A model generated the notes under the pieces. The model saw nothing but the letters and a program-made list of their open reading frames with translations. It did not search any database and was not told the DNA's origin. The translations under genes were made by a program, and so were the position numbers. Shown here piece after piece: positions 9,786-18,066 of a DNA stretch of 64,000 nt. The DNA comes from Algivirga pacifica. GTDB taxonomy: Bacteria; Bacteroidota; Bacteroidia; Cytophagales; Flammeovirgaceae. The stretch spans positions 62,001-126,000 of the forward strand of contig NZ_BAABJX010000020.1 of assembly GCF_039543525.1 (NCBI RefSeq), written 5' to 3'. Position 1 is the first letter of the stretch, and each line of letters opens with the position of its first letter.

Positions 9786-10214
9786 TTAGCTAGCAAACAC
9801 CTCTTCCATGTTCTTAAAAGCCTTGAACTCTATAGGGTTACCACTATAATCCAAGACAAACATGGTACGCTGCTCTCCCGGCTCTCCTTCATATCTTATA
9901 TAAGGAGCCACTACAAAAGGAATGTCATGCTTCTCCAATTGCTTTTGTATGGTTTCAAACTCCTCCATAGAAAGTATACATCCGAAATGAGGTATAGGCA
10001 CTTTAATTCCTGCCACTACTCCACAATAATCTAAGTCAGGGATATACGCACTAATATGAGCCGATAATTGGTGTCCAAAAAAGTCAAAGTCGACCCATGT
10101 ATCCGTAGATCGTCCCTCCTGACACCCCAAAATATCAATATAAAAAGCTCTGGTCGACTCAAGGTCTTTTACCTTAAATGCCAAATGAAAAGGGTTTATC
10201 TGCTGCTTTCCCAT
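9786..10214 (-). CDS. VOC (glyoxalase/bleomycin-resistance) family protein
   Basis: 142 residues covering one vicinal-oxygen-chelate unit pair. The start NPFHLAFKVKDLESTRAFYIDILGC is the family's first beta-alpha-beta motif with a candidate metal His. The end FVLDYSGNPIEFKAF supplies the usual D-x-x-GN-x-IE with the terminal Glu ligand. The family includes dioxygenases, glyoxalases and resistance proteins, so the substrate cannot be inferred. It is cytosolic (no signal peptide) and encoded just upstream of the TonB-C-like secreted protein gene. Confidence 0.85.
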   Translation of the reverse strand: MGKQQINPFHLAFKVKDLESTRAFYIDILGCQEGRSTDTWVDFDFFGHQLSAHISAYIPDLDYCGVVAGIKVPIPHFGCILSMEEFETIQKQLEKHDIPFVVAPYIRYEGEPGEQRTMFVLDYSGNPIEFKAFKNMEEVFAS

Positions 10215-10366
10215 TTTTAACTTATTCTAGTTTCAATTGAATTATTTTGCTTCAAAATAGGTAAAGCGTAATTCTTGTCCAACAAACGATTATGGCTTAT
10301 TAACCCCAAGTCCATATGATTACCTTCTTCCTCCCTTAATTGGTTACTCAACAACCTCTTATAACC

Positions 10367-11239
10367 ATGAAAACGAAATCTTCACCACGCTATATTAACC
10401 CTTTCACCGACTACGGTTTTAAACTGCTTTTTGGGACAGAGAGGAATAAAGATTTACTTATTGATTTCCTTAACGCACTACTACGGGAAGAGGAAGGACT
10501 CATCACAGACATCACCTATTTAAACAAAGAACAAAAAGGAAAGAATAAAGAAAGCCGTACCTCTGTTTATGATATCTATTGTGAAAATCAAAGGGGAGAA
10601 CGCTTTATAGTGGAAATCCAAAAAGCAAAGCAAGATCACTTCAAGGATCGAATGGTTTACTATTCGACCTTTCCCATACAAGAACAAGCTAAAAAAGGAG
10701 ACTGGAACTACGAATTGAAAGCCATCTATTCCATTGCTATTCTCGATTTCAGACTCCCTCAGTCTGACCCCTTAGATAGGGATATTATCAGTGAAGGAAA
10801 ATTGTATGACCTCAGAAAAGGCAAAATCATGTACGATAAATTGACCTTCATTTACTTGGAAATGCCTAAATTTGGAAAGGAATGGCATGAATGTTCCAAC
10901 CATTTCGAAAAGTGGCTGTACCTCTTCAAAAATCTAAACCAACTACAAGAAATGCCTGTTGGTTTAGTAGAAAGACAGTTCAAGAAATTTTTGAAAGAAG
11001 CCCAGATTGCTAACCTAAGTAAAGAGGAATATACTATGTACGAAGAAAGTTTGAAACGGTATAATGACTTAAAAAATAGCTTGGATACAGCTAAAGAGGA
11101 AGGTCGTGAGGAAGGTCGTGAGGAAGGTAAAAAAGCAAGAGAAATAGAAATTGCTAAAAAAGCTAAGGCAGAAGGTATACCTCTAGAGACCATTATGCTC
11201 TTGACCGGCCTTAGCAAAGAGGTCATCGATAAACTGTAG
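10367..11239 (+). CDS. Rpn/PD-(D/E)XK nuclease family putative transposase
   Basis: 290 residues from the ATG at 10367; an in-frame TTG 27 bases upstream is a less likely start. The N-terminus SPRYINPFTDYGFKLLFGTERNKDLLIDFLNALL is the hallmark of the Rpn family (recombination-promoting nuclease, PDDEXK_2 type), and YDIYCENQRGERFIVEIQKA holds the D-x(n)-E-x-Q/K catalytic core. The C-terminus carries EEGREEGREEGKKAREIEIAKKAKAEG, a repeated charged helix, then a short helix-turn-helix-like LETIMLLTGLSKEVIDKL typical of these proteins. RpnA-type proteins promote RecA-independent recombination. Copy B of the dispersed element starts four bases after the stop. Confidence 0.88.
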   Translation: MKTKSSPRYINPFTDYGFKLLFGTERNKDLLIDFLNALLREEEGLITDITYLNKEQKGKNKESRTSVYDIYCENQRGERFIVEIQKAKQDHFKDRMVYYSTFPIQEQAKKGDWNYELKAIYSIAILDFRLPQSDPLDRDIISEGKLYDLRKGKIMYDKLTFIYLEMPKFGKEWHECSNHFEKWLYLFKNLNQLQEMPVGLVERQFKKFLKEAQIANLSKEEYTMYEESLKRYNDLKNSLDTAKEEGREEGREEGKKAREIEIAKKAKAEGIPLETIMLLTGLSKEVIDKL

Positions 11240-11242
11240 CTT

Positions 11243-11543
11243 ATAAAAAACTCCTTTACCGCATTGCCGTAAAGGAGTTCAACATCATCCACTTATTTAA
11301 TTATACCCAAAAACTAATTCGAAATATCAGTTGTCTTTAATCTCTTTTTGAAGTTTGCTTGGTTACCTAAAACCTACTCTTTCAATCCTTGATTTATGTC
11401 TATTAAAGTGAAAAGAGACAAGCTCTTCTTTCTTTGTTTTGTTTTATCTTTTGTTTGTCAAGTTCAACTATAAGACAAAATCCGAAAACAATTGGTTTTC
11501 GGATTTTGCGAACAAGAATCAATGATTTTAAAGGAGTGTTAAG
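11243..11543 (-). repeat. dispersed structured element, copy B
   Basis: It shares its full layout with copy A. Its terminal stem AACTCCTTTAC/GTAAAGGAGTT (11249-11279) carries a compensated C-to-T and G-to-A change relative to copy A, so pairing is kept. The TTTTGTTTTAT/ATAAGACAAAA and CCGAAAAC/GTTTTCGG inverted repeats are retained. It lies between the convergent Rpn-like and membrane protein genes, and reads on the reverse strand toward the Rpn-like gene's 3' end. Confidence 0.8.
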
Positions 11544-11598
11544 GAAGGAAGCATTCATCTTTAGGTAATCCTACAACGACTTTCCTTTCTGTAATTGA

Positions 11599-12471
11599 TC
11601 AAGCCATTTCTACTTTCCCTGTTTTGATATCAACACTTTGTTTTAAATGCCAATAAAGGGTCAAAGGTAATAGAGCATGAGGTACCCTCAACAGCATCTG
11701 TGGACACCAGTAAGAAATCGTATCGAATAGAAAAGCTTCTTGAAAATGTCCGGTGATTCTTGCCAGAGATGTCACTCCTCCCCAAAAGGCCATATAAAGC
11801 AACATTGTTTGAGCAACCCGAGGTACAAAAATTCCTATAGCCACGACAAAATCCAATACCCCGGCAATATGTAAAAATACCTTTGCTTGCCCCTCCGTTA
11901 CATGCAACGTCTGAATGGTCATGTCCACAAAGCTTCCTGGCAAAGGATAAAATCCTACTGCATAAAGCCCATGGCAAACAAACGTAAGGGCTACTAATCC
12001 TTTTGCTACCAATACTGGAAACTTACGCTCCTTCTGTGTCATATATAGTAAGAGGAAAGGTGTTCCCACTTGTGCGGAATATTCCAGCAATTGCCCTAGT
12101 TGAAAAAACTTTTCCTTGGAATAAAGTACCGCAAGAATAAAAAGTCCTACCCCACTAAAAAGTACAATACCTTTGGCTACATACTTATAGGGCTGATCTG
12201 CTTTCAAAAAGAAAACAGCGATAGCCGCCATGATATAAAGTACTCCTGTCCCTGTAACCATTCCATTAATCCAGGAATCCATCACCGGGCTAGTCACATA
12301 GTAATGCCAATTTACTCGAAATAGTCCTTCTACCACCGGTTTCAGTAATGCTTCGTCCCAAAAAAAAGTACGAAAGGGAGCATCCCAAAAAATATGTTGT
12401 ATCCCTCTCCCTATAAATAACAAGGAGGCTGAAATTGTTAACCAAGATACTGTAAGCTCTTTGCGGTTCAT
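11599..12471 (-). CDS. polytopic membrane protein, DoxX-like, function unknown
   Basis: 290 residues with about seven hydrophobic helices (around 10-27, 75-95, 105-122, 135-150, 160-175, 205-225 and 230-250). There is no signal peptide, so it is an inner-membrane protein. FLHIAGVLDFVVAIGIFVPR resembles DoxX/DoxD-like quinone-associated membrane proteins, but the similarity is loose. Aromatic residues are abundant near the N-terminus (FWDAPFRTFFWDEALL). No neighbour suggests a pathway. It ends 55 bases from the right edge of repeat copy B. Confidence 0.6.
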   Translation of the reverse strand: MNRKELTVSWLTISASLLFIGRGIQHIFWDAPFRTFFWDEALLKPVVEGLFRVNWHYYVTSPVMDSWINGMVTGTGVLYIMAAIAVFFLKADQPYKYVAKGIVLFSGVGLFILAVLYSKEKFFQLGQLLEYSAQVGTPFLLLYMTQKERKFPVLVAKGLVALTFVCHGLYAVGFYPLPGSFVDMTIQTLHVTEGQAKVFLHIAGVLDFVVAIGIFVPRVAQTMLLYMAFWGGVTSLARITGHFQEAFLFDTISYWCPQMLLRVPHALLPLTLYWHLKQSVDIKTGKVEMA

Positions 12472-12794
12472 TGTTATGGTTATTTAAAAGAAAACATCAA
12501 TTCAATAGCCGGCAAATTACTTGCAATACATCAACTGAAAGTCAATGGATGAATAAGAAACAAAGAGCATTATGTTACATCCGTGAACTCTGCAAAAATG
12601 GGGGCACTTTGTTAAGCCGAGAATAAAAGTAAATCAGCATTATAACGTCATTTTGAGACAATGATCAGGTCATCTTTGATGTGCTATTTCGCAATAGAAA
12701 GAGACTTATAGGATGTCCCATTTTTTGAGGAACCTCAGGCATTCTACAATACTCTATTGAAAACCTTTATTTACTTTTAATTTCACTGTAACGT
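12472..12794 (+). promoter_or_regulatory. divergent intergenic region; possible promoter of the metallophosphatase gene
   Basis: TTG at 12757-12759 and TAATTTCA at 12778-12785 are 18 bases apart, a partial match to the Bacteroidota TTG-N17-23-TAnnTTTG promoter. It lies within about 10 bases of the ATG, so the leader would be very short. The rest of the 323 bases shows no gene or hairpin I can support. Confidence 0.3.
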
Positions 12795-15700
12795 ATGTTT
12801 ACTTCTATTATCAGGACTTTAATTGTCCTGACTTCCCTATGCTTGCTAGGTACAAGCATAGGTACTGCCAACACGGACAAGTACCGCCTTGTCTTAAGAG
12901 ATAACCCGGCAACAACCATCACCATAGGCTGGAACCAAATCTCAGGAAGTAATCCAGTGGTCTATTACGGCACAACAGACCAGGGCACCAACTATGCTGC
13001 TTACACCAACAGCAAAACTCCGAGTAGAACAGCTTCTTACGCAGGCATGAATAATCATTTTGCTCGTTTGACAGGACTTATCCCTAACACTGCTTACTAC
13101 TTTGTGATCAGGGACAGTGAAGGGAGCAGCCAACGTTTTTGGTTTAAAACTGCTCCATCTACACCTGATCAAAGGTTGTCTTTTATTGCAGGGGGAGACT
13201 CTAGAAATAACCGTACACCAAGACAAAACGCCAACCGTATCGTTGCCAAACTTCGTCCACATGCTGTGTTATTTGGAGGTGATATGACGGACAATGGCAG
13301 CAATAGCCAATGGCAAAACTGGTTTGACGATTGGCAATTAACTACAGGAACCGATGGGCGTATGATCCCTATCATTGCAGCAAGAGGAAACCACGAAAGC
13401 TCCAATGGTATGATCTATAATCTGTTTGACACCCCTTCTACTGATGCTTATTATGCCATTACCTTTGGCGGCAGCTTAATCAGGACATATACCCTAAATA
13501 CAGAAATGTCTATCAGCGGTAACCAAACCACTTGGTTGTCCAATGACCTTTCATCGAGCAGTAATGTTACTTGGAAGACTGCTCAGTATCATAAACCAAT
13601 GCGACCACACGTAGGGAGCAAGTCAGAAGGGAATACCCAGTATAGCAGTTGGGCCAACCTGTTCTATCAGCACCAAGTAAAGTTAGTCATCGAATGTGAT
13701 GCCCATACCGTGAAAACCACTTGGCCAGTTCGTCCGTCCACTGGAAGTGGAAGTGATGAAGGCTTTATTCGTGACGACCAGGGAGGAACTATTTACGCAG
13801 GAGAAGGCTGTTGGGGCGCTCCATTACGCTCTAACAACGATAATAAAAACTGGACGAGAAATAGTGGGATGTTCAATCAGGTAAAATGGATTTTCGTAGA
13901 TGAATCACGCATAGAATTACGCACCATTCGTACTGATAACGCCACTCAAGTAGGTACCGTAAATGATCAAAATATCTTTGCTGCTCCTGCTAACTTGGAT
14001 ATTTGGAATCCTTCCAATGGATCGGTCGTAACGATTGAAAACCAAAATGTAAGTGCTCCTACTATAAGTATGACCTCCCCTGCTGATGATACTTACTACG
14101 CTTCACCACAAAGTATCACCCTATCAGCCAATGCTTCTGATAGCGACGGCTCTATCAGTAAAGTGGAGTTCTACGTAAACAATACATTGGTCGGAACAGA
14201 TACCTCAAACCCTTACTCCAGAAGCTATACACTACCTAGTGAGGGAGTATATACGCTTACGGCTAAGGCTACTGATAACGATGGCAACACTACCACTTCA
14301 GAAGCGATCAATATCAATGTAGGTACTGTACAACAAACTATTAATGTGAGAGTGAATAATGGGAATGATGACGTAGAAGAAGGTGAGTCTGGTGCTATGT
14401 ATATGAATAGCTCGGACATAGAATTAGTCTATGACGCTCATAACTCCCAGAACAACCAAACGATTGGGCTTCGTTTCACCAACTTATCTATACCTCAAGG
14501 AGCTACCATCGATCAGGCTTATATTCAGTTCACTTGTGATGAGACAGGCGGAAGCAATGGGACTTTAAGTATTTATGCGGAAGACACAAACGATGCTGCC
14601 GCTTTTGGCACAAGCAACTTCAATGTTTCTTCTAGAAACAAAACCTCTGCATCTGCTAACTGGAGTCCTGCCGCTTGGAATAGCGTAGGGCAAGCTGGCA
14701 CAGCACAACGAACGCCCGAACTAAAAGCTTTATTGCAAGAAGTGGTGGATAGAAATGGCTGGTCTTCTGGCAACGATGCCGTCTTTATTATTCAAGGCAA
14801 TGGAGCAAGAACAGCAGAGTCATATGACGGCGTTGCAGGCAGTGCACCATTATTGGTGGTTACCTACACTACGGGGGGCACAGGTACTACACCTCCTCCA
14901 GCTCCAGAAGAATATACACTCTCCATCAATGCCACAAATGGCAACGTTAGCAAGACACCAAATCAATCTTCTTATACGGAAGGTAGCAATGTTACTTTAA
15001 CTGCAACACCAAATAGTGGGTATGCTTTTGCAGGATGGAGTGGTGATATCAGTGGCTCTCAAAATCCTGTAACCATCACGATGAATACCAATAAGGTCAT
15101 TACTGCTAATTTTCAAGCCATCAGTACCACCACTACAATTAACAAGAAAGTAGTCACAGGGAATGACGATGCTGAAGAAGCTGAAAATGGTACGATGTAC
15201 CTTACCAGCTCCGATCTGGAATTAGTATATGACTCTTATCAAACTGCAGGCAACCAGAAAGTCGGCATTCGTTTTACGAACCTTTCGATTCCTCAAGGGG
15301 CTATTGTGACCAATGCCTATATTCAGTTTACCTGTGATGAAACCAAGAACGATAGCGGTTCCCTAACAATCTACGGAGAAGACACGAATGATGCCGCTGG
15401 ATATAGCAGCAGTTCAAGCAATATCTCTTCCAGAAGCAAAACGTCTGCTTCCGTCAACTGGTCTCCAGCTTCCTGGAACTCCGTAGGTCAAAGAGGTAGT
15501 GCGCAACGAACGCCTGATCTAAAAAGTGTTGTTCAGGAAATTGTGAACAGATCTGGATGGAACAGTGGTTATGATATGGCCTTTATTATCCAAGGAAATG
15601 GACGTAGAGTGGCAGAATCTTACAATGGTTCTAGCAGCAATGCCGCTGAACTGTTCGTGACTTATCAAAGTGGCGGCTCAGCACGTATAGTAACAGCAAG

Positions 15701-15950
15701 GCGTAATTCTTTGGCGTTCTACCCTAATCCAATTGGTGAGTTAACTTACCTGCGAATGGACGCACCACAGGATGGACGTGTAGAAGTGAGTCTATTTAAT
15801 CTTCAGGGAAAACAAGTGTATTACAAATCTTTTGAGGTTAAAAAAGGAACACAATCATTAGAGATCGAAACCGCTACACTTCCTGCAGGAGTTTACCTGG
15901 CAGAAGCAAAGGGTATTGGACTCAAAAAGACTGTTCGTCTTGTTAAATAA
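12795..15950 (+). CDS. T9SS-exported multidomain metallophosphoesterase
   Basis: 1051 residues. In order: signal peptide (1-26); fibronectin/purple-acid-phosphatase-like N domain (30-120); calcineurin-type metallophosphoesterase (125-345) with metal-ligand motifs GGDSR, GGDMTDNG, RGNHE, YHKP and ECDAH; an Ig-like domain (about 420-515, KVEFYVNNTLVGTDTSNPY); a beta-rich module of ~185 residues (515-700, with IPQGATIDQAYIQFTCDE and GWSSGNDAVFIIQGNGAR); an InlB-type repeat (712-775, SGYAFAGWSGD); a second copy of the beta-rich module (780-970); and a type A T9SS sorting domain (978-1051, AFYPNPIGELTYLRM to LKKTVRLVK). It is probably a surface or secreted phosphatase or nucleotidase that scavenges phosphate; substrate unknown. 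The two beta-rich modules look like internal duplicates, perhaps for binding polymers. Confidence 0.88.
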   Translation: MFTSIIRTLIVLTSLCLLGTSIGTANTDKYRLVLRDNPATTITIGWNQISGSNPVVYYGTTDQGTNYAAYTNSKTPSRTASYAGMNNHFARLTGLIPNTAYYFVIRDSEGSSQRFWFKTAPSTPDQRLSFIAGGDSRNNRTPRQNANRIVAKLRPHAVLFGGDMTDNGSNSQWQNWFDDWQLTTGTDGRMIPIIAARGNHESSNGMIYNLFDTPSTDAYYAITFGGSLIRTYTLNTEMSISGNQTTWLSNDLSSSSNVTWKTAQYHKPMRPHVGSKSEGNTQYSSWANLFYQHQVKLVIECDAHTVKTTWPVRPSTGSGSDEGFIRDDQGGTIYAGEGCWGAPLRSNNDNKNWTRNSGMFNQVKWIFVDESRIELRTIRTDNATQVGTVNDQNIFAAPANLDIWNPSNGSVVTIENQNVSAPTISMTSPADDTYYASPQSITLSANASDSDGSISKVEFYVNNTLVGTDTSNPYSRSYTLPSEGVYTLTAKATDNDGNTTTSEAININVGTVQQTINVRVNNGNDDVEEGESGAMYMNSSDIELVYDAHNSQNNQTIGLRFTNLSIPQGATIDQAYIQFTCDETGGSNGTLSIYAEDTNDAAAFGTSNFNVSSRNKTSASANWSPAAWNSVGQAGTAQRTPELKALLQEVVDRNGWSSGNDAVFIIQGNGARTAESYDGVAGSAPLLVVTYTTGGTGTTPPPAPEEYTLSINATNGNVSKTPNQSSYTEGSNVTLTATPNSGYAFAGWSGDISGSQNPVTITMNTNKVITANFQAISTTTTINKKVVTGNDDAEEAENGTMYLTSSDLELVYDSYQTAGNQKVGIRFTNLSIPQGAIVTNAYIQFTCDETKNDSGSLTIYGEDTNDAAGYSSSSSNISSRSKTSASVNWSPASWNSVGQRGSAQRTPDLKSVVQEIVNRSGWNSGYDMAFIIQGNGRRVAESYNGSSSNAAELFVTYQSGGSARIVTARRNSLAFYPNPIGELTYLRMDAPQDGRVEVSLFNLQGKQVYYKSFEVKKGTQSLEIETATLPAGVYLAEAKGIGLKKTVRLVK

Positions 15951-15993
15951 TAATCACGGTAAGAGCACACTTTCTTTTTTAAAGAAAAACCAA

Positions 15994-16293
15994 TAAAAAA
16001 ACTCCCTCGTTGCAATGCTACGAGGGAGTTTCACATCATCCACTTATTATAATTATACCCAAAAACTAATTCGAAAAATCAGTTGTCTTTAATACCTTTT
16101 GAAGTTTGTTTGGTTCCCTAAAACCTATACTTTCAATTCTTAATTTATGTCTATTAAAGTGAAAAGAGACGAGCTCTTCTTTCTTCGTTTTGTCTTATCT
16201 TTTGTTTGTCAAGTTCAACTATAAGACAAAATATGAAAAGGATTGGTTTTCGATTTTCATTAACAAGAATCAACGATTTTGAAGGAATGTTAA
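15994..16293 (-). repeat. dispersed structured element, copy C
   Basis: The terminal stem is AACTCCCTCGT/ACGAGGGAGTT (16000-16030), with three adjacent base pairs changed on both sides relative to copy A. The inner GC-NNN-GC and the T run on the reverse strand are kept. TTTTGTCTTAT/ATAAGACAAAA is kept; the CCGAAAAC hairpin has decayed to GAAAAG/TTTTCGA. It lies downstream of the metallophosphatase gene, antisense to it, in tandem with copy D. Confidence 0.8.
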
Positions 16294-16392
16294 AGAAAGA
16301 GTTATTCACCTAAAGACACCTCAAAAAGATCTTGAGATAAGGCATTTCATCAGTAAGGAGTCAAAATAATAAGTCATCAATACTAATAAGAT

Positions 16393-16676
16393 AAAAAACT
16401 CCCTTACCGCATTGCTGTAAGGGAGTTCCACATCATCCACTTATTATTATACCCAAAAACTATTTCAAAATCTGTTTGCTATGAATATTATCTTTTTGAA
16501 GTTTACCTAAGTCCTAAACCTCTATTTGTTTGCTTTGCTTATTAAAGTGAAAAGAGACGAGCTCTTTACTTTGTGCTATTTTTTGTTTGTCATGTTCAAC
16601 TATAAGACAAATTCCGAAAAGGATTGGTTTTCGATTTTCATTAACAAGAATCAACGATTCTGAAGGAGTGTTAAGG
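16393..16676 (-). repeat. dispersed structured element, copy D
   Basis: Stem AACTCCCTTAC/GTAAGGGAGTT (16397-16427) with loop CGCATTGCT. The middle is shorter than in A to C. It shares with copy C the changed TTTTCGATTTTCATTAACAAG segment, so C and D probably arose by a local duplication. Same orientation as the other three. Confidence 0.8.
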
Positions 16677-16729
16677 AAGGGTTTATTCATCTAAGGAAAG
16701 CTCAAAAAATCTTGGAGACTTTTATGTTT

Positions 16730-16815
16730 CAGTGAGCAGTGAGCAGTGAGCAGTGAGCAGTGAGCAGTGAGCAGTGAGCAGTGAGCAGTGAGCAGTGAGC
16801 AGTGAGCAGTGAGCA
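16730..16815. repeat. heptamer array (CAGTGAG), about 12 copies
   Basis: Perfect tandem repetition of a 7-base unit over 86 bases in a gene-free region. The same unit forms a second array at 62664-62729. The apparent peptide frames through it are a by-product: 21 bases give seven repeating residues. Confidence 0.95.
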
Positions 16816-16954
16816 AAATTATTTTACCCCTAAACGACATACAATATCCTATGGGTATTTTTTCAATCTTTTTTAAACGGTAAGCGATAAACATTGCATG
16901 GCCTCCACAAGTAACTGTATCTTGAAACACGGTTTATCCTTCTTCCTTACGTCG

Positions 16955-17103
16955 GGGCGACCACAAGGAGCGCCCTTCCTTTATCCTTTATCCTTTATCC
17001 TTTATCCTTTATCCTTTATCCTTTATCCTTTATCCTTTATCCTTTATCCTTTATCCTTTATCCTTTATCCTTTATCCTTTATCCTTTATCCTTTATCCTT
17101 TAA
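16955..17103. repeat. GGGCG/CGCCC hairpin followed by (TTTATCC) array
   Basis: A hairpin GGGCG-ACCACAAGGAG-CGCCC (16955-16975) runs directly into about 17-18 perfect copies of the heptamer TTTATCC. The same hairpin type precedes arrays at 25154 and 56152. No coding sequence is supported here. From 17104 to the LOG gene start at 17217 nothing else was recognised. Confidence 0.9.
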
Positions 17104-17216
17104 AAGCTAATCTCAACATTCGCCGACACAATAGGTATTTCCCTTTCAAACTTTTAATAGGTCAAAAAAGTCAATATCTTTTCCCTTCAAAAAACTAGAC
17201 CAACAACGTATTACTC

Positions 17217-17894
17217 ATGAGCAACTCTCCATACGATCACCCAGACGTCAAACACTTTTCCTCAGAAGACCAGCGCATGACCAGCGAACAAGCGACAAAA
17301 GAGCTACACGAGGGCATGAAAACATTAGAACCTTTAGGCCCTTGTGTTACTATTTTTGGTTCAGGAGGAACAGAAAAAGACAGTCACTACTACAACCTCT
17401 CAAAAGACATTGCTTACCAAATAGGCAAGGCAGGGTATGGTATCCTTTCCGGAGGAGGCGGTGGTGCCATGGAAGCAGCCAATGTAGGAGCTCAAATGGC
17501 TCAAACCCATTCCGTAGGCCTTAAGGTTAATTTACCTTTCCCCCAACCTGCCAATGACTATATTGATGAGGGAAAGCTGCTATACTTTGAGTATATCCAT
17601 ATCCGTAAGATGATGTTCATAAAATACTCCAAAAGTATTATTGTCATGCCGGGAGGAGTAGGTACTTTGGATGAACTCTTTGAGATCTATGTTTTGGTAA
17701 TGACCATGAAGAAGGAACGCTTTCCTGTTTTTTTGGTGGGTACAGACTTCTGGAAAGGCCTATTGGCCTGGATGGAGGAGCAACTACTGAAGGAACATAA
17801 TTATATCAATCCTATTGACCTGACATTGGTGAAGATGGTCGATAGCGCAGAAGAAGTCGTCGAGGAAATTGAGCGTTATTACGCTTGTTCATGA
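17217..17894 (+). CDS. LOG family protein (TIGR00730-type Rossmann fold)
   Basis: 225 residues. The core shows VTIFGSGGTEKDS, GYGILSGGGGGAMEAANVGA and the diagnostic PGGVGTLDELFE of LOG/'lysine decarboxylase-like' proteins, with Arg-Lys (HIRKMMFIKYS) in the active-site helix. The known activity of the family is hydrolysis of nucleoside 5'-monophosphates to base and ribose 5-phosphate (cytokinin-activating or nucleotide-salvage enzymes). It is cytosolic. The coding sequence ends inside the left arm of a long palindromic repeat, whose bases provide the last codons and the stop. It is convergent with the HDAC-like gene. Confidence 0.88.
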   Translation: MSNSPYDHPDVKHFSSEDQRMTSEQATKELHEGMKTLEPLGPCVTIFGSGGTEKDSHYYNLSKDIAYQIGKAGYGILSGGGGGAMEAANVGAQMAQTHSVGLKVNLPFPQPANDYIDEGKLLYFEYIHIRKMMFIKYSKSIIVMPGGVGTLDELFEIYVLVMTMKKERFPVFLVGTDFWKGLLAWMEEQLLKEHNYINPIDLTLVKMVDSAEEVVEEIERYYACS

Positions 17895-18060
17895 TGTTTA
17901 GTTGAGCTTCGCTCGTTCATGGTGTTTAGTTGTTTTATTTAGAAGGTTTCGTGAGTTGCATTTTAAGGGACTACTCTACTAAAGGTAAGAATTCAAAATA
18001 CTATAAAATGAATTCAACTAAACATTATGAACGAGCAAAGCTCAACTAAACATCATGAAC
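17887..18060. repeat. long inverted repeat with GAGC-TTC-GCTC core
   Basis: The left arm (17887-17932) contains GTTCATGATGTTTAGTTGA, GAGCTTCGCTC and a second GTTCATG. The right arm (about 18012-18060) is its near-perfect complement. Each arm also contains its own small hairpin (GAGC-TTC-GCTC). It fills the gap between the convergent LOG and HDAC-like genes and may terminate both. The same family recurs at 33318-33546, and a single arm at 48985-49064. Confidence 0.85.
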
Positions 18061-18066
18061 AAAAAC

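Noticed and set aside
10852..11292. Reverse-strand frame starting in dispersed repeat copy B and running through the Rpn gene
   Set aside because: The start lies in the repeat's conserved GTGGATGATGTG segment, but covarying base changes in copy C alter the peptide, so structure rather than protein is preserved; the rest is antisense to a clear gene.
16691..16930. Reverse-strand open frame through the CAGTGAG array
   Set aside because: Same reason; the sequence is a tandem repeat, with no plausible domain or start.
16730..17103. Possible CRISPR array
   Set aside because: Tandem units are 7 bases without spacers, and no Cas genes are present.
16898..17110. Forward-strand open frame through the TTTATCC array giving a YPLSFIL repeat peptide
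   Set aside because: It has no independent evidence for a start or function; the heptad-repeat peptide comes from the 7-base array read in three frames (21 bases = 7 residues).
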